A stretch of 64,000 nucleotides of DNA from Tolypeutes matacus (GCA_026826555.1 JAKSZT010037307.1:525476-589475); one strand, 5' to 3'; counted from the stretch's first letter, positions 35,862 to 47,713 are shown. The notes: generated from the letters alone by a model not told the origin. Made by a program: numbers and translations.

Positions 35862-36608
35862 GTATTATGTTTTGAAATAGGGAAGTGTGAGTCCTTCAAC
35901 TTTGATCTTTTTTCCCAAGATTATTTTGCCTATTTGGGATCCCTTGCAGTTCCATATCAATTTTAGGTTGTGTACCATTTCTGCAAAAAAAAAAGAAAAG
36001 GTCATTAGGATTTTGAGAGATTGCACAGAATCTGTAGATCCCTTGGGTACGGGGGTAGTTTTGCAATCTTTAATAATATTAAGTTTTCTAATTCATGAGT
36101 ACAGGATGACCTTCCATTTACTTCGGTCTTTAATTTCTTGCAGCATTTTTTATGGTTTTTCATAAGCCTTGTGCCTTTTTTGATCAAATTTATTTCAAAG
36201 TATTTTATCTTTTTGATATTAAAATGGACTTGTTTTGATTTCAATTTTGAATTGTTCATTGCTAGTGTATAGAAACAACTGATTTTTGTGTGTTGATCTT
36301 GTATCCTCAATTTTGCTGAATTGATTTATTAATTTTAATAGTTTTTTTCTTTTTTCCTAAACAAATCAATTTTATTGATACATATTAATAAACCATACAG
36401 TCCATCCAAAGTGTACTAATCTCATAGTTGTGCATTCATCACTTCGATCATTACCAGAGCATTTTCATTATTTCAATAATAGTAATAATAAAAAACAAAA
36501 AAACAGACAAGAAAATTCATCACCTCTCAGTCCCTCTCTGCTTCCCCTGCTGTACATAGGTGCTATTTCTGGCTGTTCTTGCACCTTTATTTTTTTCAAA
36601 GCAATTTT

Positions 36609-36986
36609 GGGAAGCAGATGTGGCTCAAGCCATTGGGCTACTGTCTACATATGGGAGGTCCCAGGTTCGATTCCTGGCGCCTCCTGGTGAAGGCAAGTGG
36701 GCCTGCATGATGAGCTGGCCTGCGTGGCGAAGCTGGTGCAACAAAAAAGACACAGAGGAAAAAGACAATGAGAGACATAACAAATCAGGGACCTGAGGTG
36801 GCTCAAGCGATTGAGTGCCTCTCTCCCAAGTCGGAAGGTCCCAGGATAGGTTCCCGGTGCCTCCTAAAGAGAAGATGAGAAGCAGACACAGAAAAATGTA
36901 CAGTGAATGGACACAGAGCAGAGAATGCAAGTGGCAGGGGGGGCTGATAAATAAAAATAAAAAATCTTTAAAAATAAATAAAAATA
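36609..36986 (+). mobile_element. Dimeric DAS-related SINE
   Basis: First head ggaagcagatgtggctcaag with ggttcgattcc. Second head gggacctgaggtggctcaag at about 36788 with an imperfect B box. Tail AAATAAAAATAAAAAATCTTT. TSD aaagcaatttt (36598-36608) / aaagcagtttt (36987-36997). Confidence 0.92.
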
Positions 36987-37188
36987 AAAGCAGTTTTACT
37001 GAGATATATTCACATGCCATGCAATCTATCTAAAGTGTATAATCAATAGCTTTTAGTATAATCTCAATGTTGTGCATTCATCACGACAAAAATTTTTAGA
37101 ACAATTTCATTACTCCAAAAAGAAAAACTCTACACCTCTTAGCAGTCCTTCCCCAGCCCTACATAACCACTAGTCTAATGTCATTTTT

Positions 37189-37637
37189 TAAAAAAGATTT
37201 ATTTCTCCCCACGCCCTTGTTGTTTACACTTGCTGTGTGCTGTGTCCTTAGGAGGCACTGGAAACTGAACCCGGGACCTCCGATGTGGAAGGGAGGTGCC
37301 TAATCGCTTGAGCCACCTCTGTTTCCTGCTTTGTTGTGTGTCTCATTGTTTTTTCTTGTGTCTCGTTGCGTCAGCTTGTCGTGCCTGCCTGTCGCATCAG
37401 CTTGCTGTCTTGCTCGTTTTTCTTTAGGAGGCACTGGGAACCTCTGCTCCCTGCTTTGTTGTCTCTCTCATTATGTTTTTCTTCTTGTGTTTCTTGTTGC
37501 GTCATCTTGTTGTGTCAGCTTGCCATGCCTGCCTGTCAAGCCAGCTTGCTCTCTTCTTTAGGAGGCACCGGGAATCGAACCATGGACCTCCCATGTGGTA
37601 GGTGGGAACTCAGTCACCTGAGCCACATCCGCTTCCC
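37189..37637 (-). mobile_element. Dimeric/trimeric DAS-related SINE, antisense
   Basis: Shows reversed cores near 37260 and 37567, plus an extra aggaggcactgggaac joint near 37427. TSD ctaatgtcattttt (37175-37188) and ctaacgtcatcttt (37638-37651). Confidence 0.9.
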
Positions 37638-39001
37638 CTAACGTCATCTTTATAAATTGATTTATATGAATATTTTGTATAAATAGAATCATACAATATG
37701 TAGTACTTTGTGTTTGGGTTCTTTGACTTAACATAATTTTTTGTCTGATACTAACGGCTTGTAACATTAACACATTTGTAAAGTTTCAAAGAAAAACAGT
37801 CATATATGTAATATTACCCATATTTATATCTTACATGAGGTTTTATTGTGCTATACAGTCCCATGTTACATGTTTCAGCTTTCCTTTTAGTAATACACAT
37901 GATCTTAGACTTTAATTTTCAACCACTGTCATACTCATATAATACAAACATTATGTTGCGATGTTTATTTTTCTATTTATTCCGAAGATTAGTACACATC
38001 CTTTTTACCGGTGATGCACAAGTTAACCCTCAGCTTTCATTCTCTAACCTCATTCTATTTTCTGGTGACCTATATTCAAGTTATTAACTCCATAAGTTTA
38101 CACACTATATTTAGTTCATAATAGCACAATCATACCATGTTTGCCCTTTTGTGTCTGGCTTACTTCACTCAACATAATGTCTTCCAGGTTCATCCATGTT
38201 ATCATATACTTCATGACTTCATTTCTTCTTACAGCTGCATAATATTCCATCGTGTGTGTACACCACAGTTTATCTATTCATTGGTTGATGGACACCTGGG
38301 TTGTTTCCATCTTTTGTTTTCTTGTTTTCTTTTTCCATCTTTTGGGAATTGTGAAAAATGCCTCTCTGAACTTTGGTGTGCAGATGTCTCTCTTTGTACC
38401 ACTACTCTCAGTTCTTCTGGGTATATACCTAGTAGTGGTATTGCTGGGTAACATGGCAAATCTATATTCAATTTCTTTAGGAACTGCCAAACAGTCCTCA
38501 GTGGCGGTACCATTCTACATTCCCACCAACAGTGAAGAAGTGTTCCTCTCTCTCCACATCCTCTCCAACACTTGTAGTTCTCTATCTTTTTAATAGTGGC
38601 CATTCTAATGGATGTGAAATGATATCTCATTTTAGCTTTGATTTGCATTTCCCTAATCGTTAGTGATGTTGAACATTGTTTCATGTGTCTTTTTCCATTC
38701 GTGTTTCTTCTTTAGACAAATGTCTATTCAAGTCTTTTGCCCATTTTAAAGTCAGGTCATTTCTCTTTATTTTAGAGTTACAGGATCTCTTTATATATTA
38801 GGGATAAAACCCTTATGGGATATGTGATTTCCAAATATTTTCTCCCATTGATTTGGCTGCCTTTTTACCCTTTTGACAAAGTCCTTTGAGGTGCAAAAGT
38901 GTGTTTAATTTTGAGGAGGTCCCATTCGTCTATTTTATTCTTTGTTGCTCATGCTTTGCATGTAACGTCCAAGAAAACACCACCTACCACAAAATCTTTT
39001 T

Positions 39002-39166
39002 TTTTTAACCAGTTTTATTGTTATGTATTAATAAAGTGTGCAATTTATCCATAGTGTACAGTCAGTGGTACTTGGTATAATCACATAGTTGTGTATTCAT
39101 TGCTTCAATCATTATTAGAACATTTTCATTGTTTCAATAATAATAATAAAAAACGGACAAACAAGA
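39002..39166 (-). mobile_element. Very short 5'-truncated L1, antisense
   Basis: About 165 bp of L1 3' UTR end (ttttattgttatgtattaataaagtg... to aataataataaaaaacgg) set into ORF2 of the host L1, with short aaatcttt / agatcttt flanks. Confidence 0.75.
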
Positions 39167-40125
39167 AACAAGATCTTTAAGATGTTTCCCTACATTTTCT
39201 TCTAGTAGTTTCATGATCCTGGATTTTATATTTAGGTCTTTGATCCATTTTGAGTTGATTTTTGTATAGGGGTTAAGATAGGAGTCCTCTTTCATTCTTT
39301 GGTTATGGATATCCAGTTGTCCCAGCACCATTTGTTGAAGAGACTGTTTTTGTCCCATTAACATGGCTTTGGTAGGTTTGTCAAAAACCAGTTGGCCATA
39401 GAGGTAAATGTTTATTTCTGAACTGTTAATTCTATTTCACTGATTGATGTGTCTGTCTTTATGCCAGTACCATGCTGTTTTGACCACTGTAGCTTTGTAA
39501 TATTTTTCAAGATCAGGCAGTGAAATTTCTCCAATATCGCAATTCTTTTTTAGATTGCTTTTGGCTATTTAGGTGTACTTTCCCTTCCAAATGAACTTTT
39601 AATTGCCTTTTCTATTTCTGTAAAGTAGACTGTTGGAATTTGGTTTGGTTTTGCATTGAATCTGTAAATCAGTTGGGGTAGGATTGACGTCTTCACAAAA
39701 TTTAGTTTTAAATCCATGAACATGGAATGTCTTTCCATTTGTTTAGATCTTCATAGGTTTCTTTTAGCATTGTTTTGTAGTTTTGTGCATACAGGTCCTG
39801 TACTTCTTTGGTTAAATGATTCCTAGGTATTTGAGTCTTTTTGTTGCTATTGTAAATGGAATTTTTTCCTTCATTTTCCTTCTCAGATTGTTCAGTACTA
39901 GTGTACAGAAACATTACTGGTTTTTGCATGTAGATCTTGTATCCTGCCACTTTGCTTAACTTGTTTATTAGCTTCAGTAGCTTTGTTGTAGCATTTCAGA
40001 ATTTTAAAAATATAAGATCATATCATCTGAAAAGAGTGAGTTTTACTTCCTCTTTTCCTGTTTGGATGCCTTTTATTATTTTTTTTCTTGTCTAATTGCT
40101 CTAGCTAGAACTTCTAGCACAATGT

Positions 40126-40451
40126 GTTTTTTTTTTTGGTTGTTGTTTTTTAAAGATTTATTTCTCCCCAGCCCCTCGTTGTTGCTGTGTCTGTTCGTCC
40201 TCTTTGTTTCTTTAGGAGGCACCGGGAACTGAACCCGGGACCTCCGATGTGGGAGAGAGGCACCTAATCACTTGAGCCAACTCCGTTCCCTGCTTTGCTG
40301 TGTTTCTCATTGTGCTTTTTCCTCCTGTGTCTCTTGTTGTGCCATCTTGTTGCGCCAGCTCACTGTCTTCTTTAGGAGGTACTGGGAACGGAACCATGGA
40401 CCTCCCATGTGGTGGGTAGGAGCTCAATCAGTTGAGCCACATCCACTTCCC
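40126..40451 (-). mobile_element. Dimeric DAS-related SINE, antisense
   Basis: Reversed tail aaagatttatttctccccagcccc and two cores (gggaactgaacccgggacc near 40227 and gggaacggaaccatggacc near 40385). TSD tctagcacaatgt (40113-40125) and tctagcacagtgt (40452-40464). Confidence 0.92.
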
Positions 40452-40804
40452 TCTAGCACAGTGTTGAATAACAGTGGTGCCTGTGGGCATCCTTCTCCTG
40501 TTCCCGATCTTAGAGGGAAAGCTCTCAACCATTCCTTATTTAGTATGATGTTTGCTGTGGGTTTTTCATATATACCCTTTATCATTTTGAGGAATTTTCC
40601 TTCTATGCCTATCTTTCAGAGTGTTTTTATCAAGAAAGGATGTTGGATTTTGTCGAATGCCTTTTCTGCATTGATGGAGATGAATATGTAGTTTCTTTTC
40701 CCTTCAATTTGTTAATGTGGTGTATTCCGTTAATTTATTTTCTTATGTTGAACCACCCTTGCATACCAGGAATAAATCTCACTTGGATGTAGTTTATAAG
40801 TCTT

Positions 40805-40894
40805 TTTTTTTTTTTTTAAGTGTTACTGGGGTTTGAACCAGAGACTTCTTATATGCGAACCAGGTGCTCAACCACTGAGCTACACCCACTCTTT
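40805..40894 (-). mobile_element. Short tRNA-derived SINE, antisense
   Basis: Reversed head ending gagctacacccactc. Flanked by tataagtctt at 40795-40804 and 40895-40904. The same target was used again by the RBX1 retrocopy next door. Confidence 0.88.
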
Positions 40895-40904
40895 TATAAG
40901 TCTT

Positions 40905-41429
40905 ATTTATTTATTTATATTTTAGAATCCAACTGGACTTTATTTGGCACAGAATATAATATGGCTGTATGAACAGCAAACTGAAAAGACAAAGCAGAAA
41001 AGACACAGTTCTATCTAATTTATAATTAGGTAACAGGAGGGCAAGTCATTAAATGAATAACAGAACAGTTGAGTTTGATGGATGAATTCTCTTTTTCTAG
41101 TGCCCATACTTTTGGAATTCCCACTCTGTGTTGTCCAGTGGACACACCTGCAACGTTTTGAGCCAGCAAGGGATGCAGTGGAAGTGAAAAGCATGATTAC
41201 AGACTCCCCATGCCACGGTGCACTCCTCAGAAGTAGCTGAGGCCTGGTTAGCTTGACGCTTTATGCAAAGATTCATAATGTGGTTCCTGCAGATGGCAAG
41301 TTATCAGCCACAATATCCCAGGCACAGAGGGCAACTGCATTCCACTTTTTCACTTCAAATTGCTTCTTGCTCACGCCGCTGTTATTGCCGCTCAGGGTAT
41401 CCACATCCATCGCTGCCGCCATTTTGGAC
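40905..41429 (-). pseudogene. RBX1: RBX1 processed pseudogene (cullin-ligase RING subunit)
   Basis: RBX1 is the 108-residue RING-H2 protein that recruits E2 enzymes to cullin ligases. Reading the minus strand, the copy starts just before the initiator ATG (41422-41420: atggcggcagcgatggatg), runs without introns through KKWNAVAL-, HAFHFHC- and [13 protein letters not shown] coding to the stop at 41100-41098, and keeps about 190 bp of 3' UTR. Two single-base deletions (in the Pro-Ser stretch near the N-terminus, and at the first zinc-ligand Cys region) break the frame, and the copy is 325 instead of 327 nt from ATG to stop. Flanks tataagtctt (40895-40904, 41430-41439) show retroposition into the antisense L1. 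It lies antisense within DCAF1 intron 1. Confidence 0.93.
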
Positions 41430-42200
41430 TATAAGTCTTTTGATATGCTATTGGATTCTATTTGCAAGTATTTTGTTGAGAATTTTTGCATCTATGTTCT
41501 TTGGAGAGATTAGTCTATAATTTTCTTTTCTTGTAGTATCTTTATCTGTCTTTGGTATTAGGGTGATGTTGGCTTTGTAAAATGTGTTGGGTAACTTTCC
41601 CTCCTCTTCAGTTTTTTGGAAGCGTTTAAACAGGATTGGTGTTAATTCGCATTGAAATGCTTGGTAGAATTCACCTGTGTAGCCATATGTTCCTGAACTT
41701 TTCTATGTTGGGAGGTTTTTGATGACTCGTTCAATCTCTTTGTGATTGGTTTGTTAGGTTCTTGTATTTCTTGCAGCATCAGTGTAGGCTGTTTGTGCAT
41801 TTCTAGGAATGTGTCCATTTCATCTAGGTTGTCTAGTTTGTTGACACACACTATCTCATAATATCCTCTTATGATCGTTTTTTATTTTTGTGGTGTTAGT
41901 TGTAACTTCCCCCCTTTCATTTCTACTTTTATTATTTGTATCTTCTCTTTTTTCTTTGTTAGTCTAGTTATGGGTTTGTCGATTTTATTGATTCTCTCAA
42001 AGAACCAGCTTTTGGTTTTGTTGATTTTTCTATCTCTTTTTTTTTTTTAAACAAGTCAATTTTATTGATACATATTAAAAGCATAAATCCATCCAAAGTG
42101 TACAGCAGTGGTAGTCGGTATAATCATATAGTTGTATATTCATCACTTCAATCATTTTTAGAGCATTTTCATTATTTCAATAATAATAATAGAAAACAAA

Positions 42201-42290
42201 TGGGAGCGGATGTAGCTCAAGTAGCTGAGTGCTTGCTTTCCATGTATGTGGTCCCAGGTTTGATTCCTGGTACCTCCTAAACAAACAAAT
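42201..42290 (+). mobile_element. Short tRNA-derived SINE
   Basis: tgggagcggatgtagctcaag head, B box ggtttgattcc, CAAA tail. One of two close neighbours. Confidence 0.88.
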
Positions 42291-42314
42291 GAAAAAAACA
42301 ACTATCATTCTCAA

Positions 42315-42408
42315 TGGGGAGTGGATTTGGCTCACTGGTTGAGCATCTGCTTCCCGTGTATGAGGTCCTAGGTTCAATTCCCTGTACCTCCTTAAAAACA
42401 AACAAATA
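42315..42408 (+). mobile_element. Short tRNA-derived SINE
   Basis: tggggagtggatttggctcac head, B box ggttcaattcc, CAAACAAA tail. It follows the previous copy after 24 bp. The repeat aaacaaat outside the pair hints that both may sit within one original insertion. Confidence 0.85.
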
Positions 42409-43078
42409 GGATTCATCACTTCTCAGTCTCTCTCTGCTTCCCCTGCCATAAATGGCTGCTATTCTGTTTCCTTCTCTCTAGTATGTTTGTATTTATATTT
42501 TGTAAAAAACAGTCTTAGATATGCAGTATCACCCATATTCATATTTTACATGAGGTTTCACTGTTATGCAGTCCCATGTTACATTTTTTAGCTTTCCTTC
42601 TAATAATATACATGACCTTAGACTTACCCTTTCAACCACTGTCATACCAATATAATAGCTCTGCTAGTTACAAACACTGTGATGTGTTTTCACCATTTCT
42701 GTTCATTTCCAAAGACTTACAAACTTTTTACCGGTTCTGCACAGATTAACCTTCAGCTTTCCATTTTGTACCATCATTCTATTTTCTGGTGACTTATGTT
42801 CTACTATTAACTCCATGAGTTTACATAATATATTTACTTCATAATAGCACATTCATACAGTATTTGTCCTTTTGTGTCTGGCTTGCTTCACTCAGCTAAA
42901 ATTGAAGATCTAACAGCACACCTAGAGGAACTAGAAAAAAAACAACAAACTAATCCCAAACCAAGTTGAGGGAAAGAAAGTAAAGATCGGAGCAGAAATA
43001 AATGAAATTGAGAACAAAAGAACAATAAAATAAAAAAGACCAAAAGTTAGTTCTTTGAGGTCAACAAAATCAAGCCTT

Positions 43079-43180
43079 TTTTTTTTTTTTTTTTTTTTTA
43101 CCGGGAGGTACCGGGGATCGAACCCGAGTCCCTCCATATGGGAGACGGACGCCCAACCAGTTGAGCCACATCCGATCCCC
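43079..43180 (-). mobile_element. Short tRNA-only SINE at the compound-insertion edge
   Basis: Same family as the copies at 6442 and 29138. TSD aaaatcaagcctt at 43066-43078 and 43181-43193. The right copy is also the left TSD of the following L1 insertion, so the SINE entered that duplicated target. Confidence 0.93.
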
Positions 43181-43193
43181 AAAATCAAGCCTT

Positions 43194-44410
43194 AATATCT
43201 ATAACCAAAAGAATGAAAGAGGACCCCTATACAAGAATCAACTCAGAATGGATCAAAGATCTAAATATAAAAGCCAGGACCATAAAACTACTGGAAGAAA
43301 ATGTAGGGAAACATCTTCAAGACCTCGTTGTAGGTGGTGGTTTCTTGGACCTTACACCCAAAGCACGTGCAACAAAAGAAAAAAATAGATAAATGGGACC
43401 TCCTCAAAATTAAAAAAAAGAATTTTTTTTAACTTTATTTTGTACATTTAATAATTGAAAACATAAGCAATTAAAAACTAAAAAGTTAACACAGACGAAT
43501 AAATATATACATTTCTCAATTAAATGTAATGGATACATGTAAATTTTGTTGTTTTGTTTTCTGTTTGTTTTTTTTTGTTTTTGTTTTTTTTTGGGGAATC
43601 AAACAATATTTTACACAATATATTTGGTTCATAGTAATGCATTCATACAGTATTTGTCCTTTTGTGTCTGGCTTGCTTCACTCAACATAATGTCCTCCAG
43701 GTTCATCCATGTTGCCATATGCTTCATGACTCCACCTCCTCTTACAGCTGCATAATATTCCATCGTGTGAATAGACCACAGTTTGTTTATCCATTCATCT
43801 GTTGATGGACACCTGGGTTGTTTCCAACTTTTCGCAATCGTGAATAATGTGGCTATGAACATCGGTGTGCAGATGTCTGTGCGTGTCACTGCTCTCAGTT
43901 CTTCTGGGTATAAACCCAGGAGTGGTATTGCAGGGTCACTTGGCAAGTCTATATCCAACTTCTTTAGGAACTGCCCAACAGTCCTCCATAGCGGTTGTAC
44001 CATTCTGCATTCCCACCAACAGTGAAGAAGTGTTCCTATCTCTCCACATCCTCTCCAACACTTGTAGTTCTCTGTCTTTTTAATACTGGCCATTCTGATA
44101 GGTGTGAAATGATTTCTCATTGTAGTTTTGATTTGCATTTCCCTAATCATGAGTGATGTTGAGCATTTCTTCATGTGTTTTTTTGCCATTTGTATTTCTT
44201 CGGAGAAATGTCTATTCAAGTCTTTTGCCCATTTTTTAACTGGGTCATTTGTCTTTTTATTGTTGAGTTGTAACAACTCTTTATATATCCTGGATATTAA
44301 ACCCTTATCAGATATGTGATTTCCAAATATTTTTTCAAATTGAGTTGGCTGCCTTTTCATTTTCACCCTTCTGACAAGGTCCTGTGAGGTGCAAAAATGT
44401 TTAAGTTTGA
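43194..44410. mobile_element. Rearranged L1 3' end: 224 bp sense, then about 990 bp inverted
   Basis: Bases 43194-43417 equal the ORF2 stretch at about 49788-50015 in the sense direction. Bases 43418-44410 hold the remaining 3' end (50010 to the 3' UTR) reversed, starting with the reversed tail at the left. Both halves share the breakpoint ctcaaaattaaa. The minus-strand frame 43629-44366 is 245 codons of ORF2 C-terminus about 95% like the full-length L1 beside it. The block abuts base 1 of the full-length L1 and shares its TSD. Confidence 0.85.
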
Positions 44411-45543
44411 GACTTCCAGGAAGATGGCGGACTAGTAAGACACGGGAATCTCTTCTCCAAAAAAATAGCTAGAGGGCAAGCTGAAACAGCTCCGAAAAAG
44501 ATCTGCTAGGGTTTAGGACAGCAGGTGAAGGCTGCACACCACCCAGAGGAGAGAGGGACAGAAGAGGGAAATCGCGACTACAGAACTGTGAGTTGCAAGT
44601 AGCAGCTTCTGCTGCTGCCGGCACCGTCCCCCACACTCTTCAGAATTCTCGGGCCCCTGGGCCTGCGACCACAGCCAAAGGGGGCTTCAGGGATCTGCCA
44701 CTCCCGGAAAGGGGAGAGAGAGAGGGACCAGCCTTAGGCTGACTCAGGTTCTGACCTGAAATTTGGGCTGCGGGGCCCCACGGACCCTTCCACACGGCGG
44801 TTTGTCCTGGGAGCCTAGAAAGGACTGGAGAAATCCGACCCTCACAACCTCCCTCTCTTCTAGCCTGAACTAATTGTTGAGGACACCACCGGAGAGGGGA
44901 GAGAGAGCCTGGGGCTGACCCTGCTTTGGACTTCCAGGTTTGGTCTGCCCTGTCCCGAGAGGACTTCCAGGCCGGGTGGGGCTGCGCCATTGTTTGCCTT
45001 GGAGCCGGCAAGGGGCTAAAGAAATACAAACCTCCCAATCTCCTCCTCCTCTACTAACAGGGACTGATTGTTGAGGATTCAGAAGGGAGTGGAAATATTT
45101 CCTAGCTGGGAAAAGGGGGGCGCTACGAGAGAAGTCTGGAGAACGGTCTCAGAAAGTTTAAATCACAGGCCTCCTAGCCCCCAGACAGGAAGCTCTGTCA
45201 CATTGATCTGGTCTGTGTCACAACAAATACTCTCCGACCAGGCATTGAATTGAGAGCTGCCAACAAGCGCCATCTCCTGGCAGAACAAGGAAGTGCACAT
45301 AAGAAAATTAATAAGTAAGAGAGGCTTTTCCTTGCCTCTATAGCCTCCCTGCCCAAGGCCCTAGGAAACGACTCTACAACCAATTACTGGGTCCAGTGCC
45401 CAGTTTTGAGCAACCAGCAGAACAATCCTAACAATCAAGGTTGAGCCAAAAATAAAGAGCGGTGGTAACTCACAGCCGACTGCCACTAAAACCCCATAAA
45501 AGAGAAAGAAATAGAGCATCTAAGTAAAATACAAACTAACCAG
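44411..45543 (+). promoter_or_regulatory. L1 5' UTR with internal promoter
   Basis: About 1.1 kb of moderately GC-rich noncoding sequence upstream of ORF1. The aagatggcgg near its start is a YY1-type site, which positions L1 transcription starts in other mammals. In the sense orientation it could seed transcripts within DCAF1 intron 1. Activity is inferred, not shown. Confidence 0.7.
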
Positions 45544-46567
45544 ATGCCTAAGCACCAACAAAATATTACGAGCCATACTAAGAAAATAGAAGACATGGCC
45601 CAAGAAAAGGAATACAGCAAAGTCCCAGAAGAGATGCAGAATTTGAGAGAACTAATCAGTGAGATGAGCACACATTTCCAAAATCAAATTAATGAGATGA
45701 AAGAGAATATAGTTAAAGAGATCAATGACATCAAGAAGTCATTGCGCGAACATAAAGAATTTGAAATCATGAACAGAAAAGTAACGGAGTTCATGGGAAT
45801 GAAAGATACATAGGTGAAGTAAAAAATACATTTGAAGCATACAACAGCAGACTCGAAATGATAGAAGAAAGAATAAGTGATACTGAAGACAGAGCAGCTA
45901 AAATTGAAGAGAGAAAAGAACAGAGAGAGAAAAGAATGGAAAAAATTGAGCAGGGGCTCAGAGAGTTGAATGACAACACAAAATGCAAGAATATATGTGT
46001 CATTGGAGTTCCAGAAGGAGAAGAGAAAGGAAAAGGGGCAGAAAGAGTATTTGAGGAAATAATAGCTGAAAATTTCCCAATTCTCACGAAAGAAATGAAC
46101 TTTCATGTCCAAGAAGCTCACCGTACCCCAATAAGAATAAATCCAAATAGACCTACGCCAAAACACATATTATTCAGAATGTCAAAGATAAAGAGAAAAC
46201 GCTCAGAGCAGCAAGAGAGAAGCAAACGATCACGTACAAAGGACGTCCAGTAAGACTTTGTGCAGATTTCTCTTCAGAATCCATGGAGGCGAGAAGACAG
46301 TGGTATGATACGATTAGGAAGCTGAAAGAGAAAAACTGCCAGCCGAGAATTCTTTATCCAGCAAAACTGTCCTTCAAATATGAAGGTGAATATAAGGTAT
46401 TCACAAACAAACAGAAACTAAGAGAGTTTGCAAAAAAGAATCCACCTTTACAGGAAATATTAAAGGAAGCCTTAGAACCTGAAAGAAAAAGACAGGAGAG
46501 AGGCTTGGAGGAGAGTATAGAAGAAAGAAAAACCAAAAGAGTAAAAAGAAAGACAAAAATAAGATGA
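45544..46567 (+). pseudogene. L1 ORF1 (broken)
   Basis: ORF1p is the RNA-binding trimeric chaperone of L1. Here three frames are needed: codons from 45544 (N-terminal and start of a Glu/Lys-rich coiled coil), a TAG near 45811 with a frame change, the segment 45858-46253 (rest of the coiled coil and RRM-like core with NICVIGVPEGE-type residues), and 46283-46567 (C-terminal domain). At least one stop and two frameshifts separate them. Expected intact length is about 340 codons. Confidence 0.88.
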
Positions 46568-47536
46568 CATATGAAAACCAAAGAATAAAATGGAGGAAAT
46601 AAATAGTGCATTTTCAGTAATATCATTGAATGTGAATGGATTAAATTCCCGAATCAAAAGATACAGGCTGACAGAATGGATAAAAAATCATGAGCCATCC
46701 ATATGCGGCTTACAAGAAACTCACCTCAGACACAAGGATACAAGCCGGCTGAAAGTAAAAGGTTGGAAAAAGATACTCCACGCAAATAGTAAACAGAAAA
46801 GAGCAGGGGTAGCTATACTAATATCAGACCAAACAGACTTCAAATGCAAAAAAGTGATAAGAGATGCGGAAGGCCATTATAAAAGGGACGATCCTCCAGG
46901 AAGATATAACAGTCATAAATATCTATGCACCTAACCAGGGTTCTCCAAAATATATGAGACAAACTCTGGCAAAACTGAAGGGAGAAATAGACATTTCTGC
47001 AATAATCGTCACAGACTTCAACACCCCTCTCACATCATTAGATAGAACAACTAGACAGAAGATCAACAAGGAAACAGAGAACTTGAACAATATGATAAAC
47101 AAGTTAGACCTAACAGACATATACAGAACACTGCATCCAAACTCAGCGGGTTATACATTCTTCTCAAGTGCCCATGGATCTTTCTCCAGGATAGACCACA
47201 TGTTAGGTCACAATACAGCTCTCAATAAATATAAAATGATTGAAATGATACAAAGCACCTTCTCAGATCATAATGGAATGAAACTAGAAATCAATAACAG
47301 ACAGGAAAAAAGGAAATTTGCAAATGTATGGAGACTGAACAACACACTCCTAAATATTCAGTGGGTCAAAGAAGAAATTGCGAGTGAAATCAGTAAATAT
47401 ATTGAGACAAATGAAAATGAGAACACAACGTATGAAAACTTATGGGATACAGCAAAGGCAGTCTTGAGAGGGAAATTTATAGCCCTAAATGCCTATGTTA
47501 AGAAACAAGAAAGAGCTAAACTCAAAGATTTAACTG

Positions 47537-47713
47537 GGAAGCGGCTGTGGCTCAATCAGTAGGGCTCCCGTTTACTATATGGGAGGCCCCAGGATCGGTT
47601 CCCGTGGCCTCCTGGTAAAGGCAAGCCCGCCCGCACGGCGTGGTTAGCTGACCCAGCGAGCACAAGCAGCAAGGGGGGGATAAATGAATAAATAAATAAA
47701 ATCTTTAAAAAAA
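47537..47713 (+). mobile_element. DAS-type SINE in L1 ORF2
   Basis: Standard unit. TSD atttaactg at 47528-47536 and 47714-47722. One B-box variant (ggatcggttcc). Confidence 0.93.

Larger units (their letters stand above)
34020..36345 (-). mobile_element. Old L1 LINE, antisense (3' UTR and ORF2 end)
   Basis: Starts with reversed 3' UTR (ttaaaattcacataacgtaaag, then caaccactagtctgtctctgg) and passes into ORF2 C-terminal coding. The minus-strand frame at 34934-35161 gives KIKNFCAKVTNKKVKRQ-like and FANYVSDKGLVYKIYKE-like residues. Broken by two SINEs. The 5' side is cut where the next L1 begins. Confidence 0.85.
36346..42037 (-). mobile_element. L1 LINE with long 3' UTR, antisense, heavily nested
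   Basis: Reversed 3' UTR (aatcaattttattgatacatattaataa... to about 38100), then the ORF2 C-terminus (38274-38684) and on to the start of the reverse transcriptase region at about 42037. Its 3' UTR type differs from the L1s at 3.2 kb and 44.4 kb and recurs at 39.0, 42.04 and 54.3 kb. It hosts four SINEs, a short L1 and the RBX1 retrocopy. No intact frame. Confidence 0.88.
42038..42897 (-). mobile_element. L1 3' UTR fragment, antisense
   Basis: A second copy of the long 3' UTR (acaagtcaattttattgatac ... to tgtgtctggcttgcttcactca) with a T-run at the left from its A-tail. It ends where sense-oriented L1 begins. It hosts two short SINEs. Confidence 0.82.

Noticed and set aside
43629..44366. 245-codon minus-strand frame as an antisense gene in DCAF1
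   Set aside because: It is the inverted L1 ORF2 C-terminus, about 95% like the neighbouring L1.
43194..44410. Classical twin-priming inversion
   Set aside because: In twin priming the inverted part is the 5' segment, with the tail at the outer end. Here the 3' segment is inverted, its tail lies at the inner joint, and another full L1 follows.
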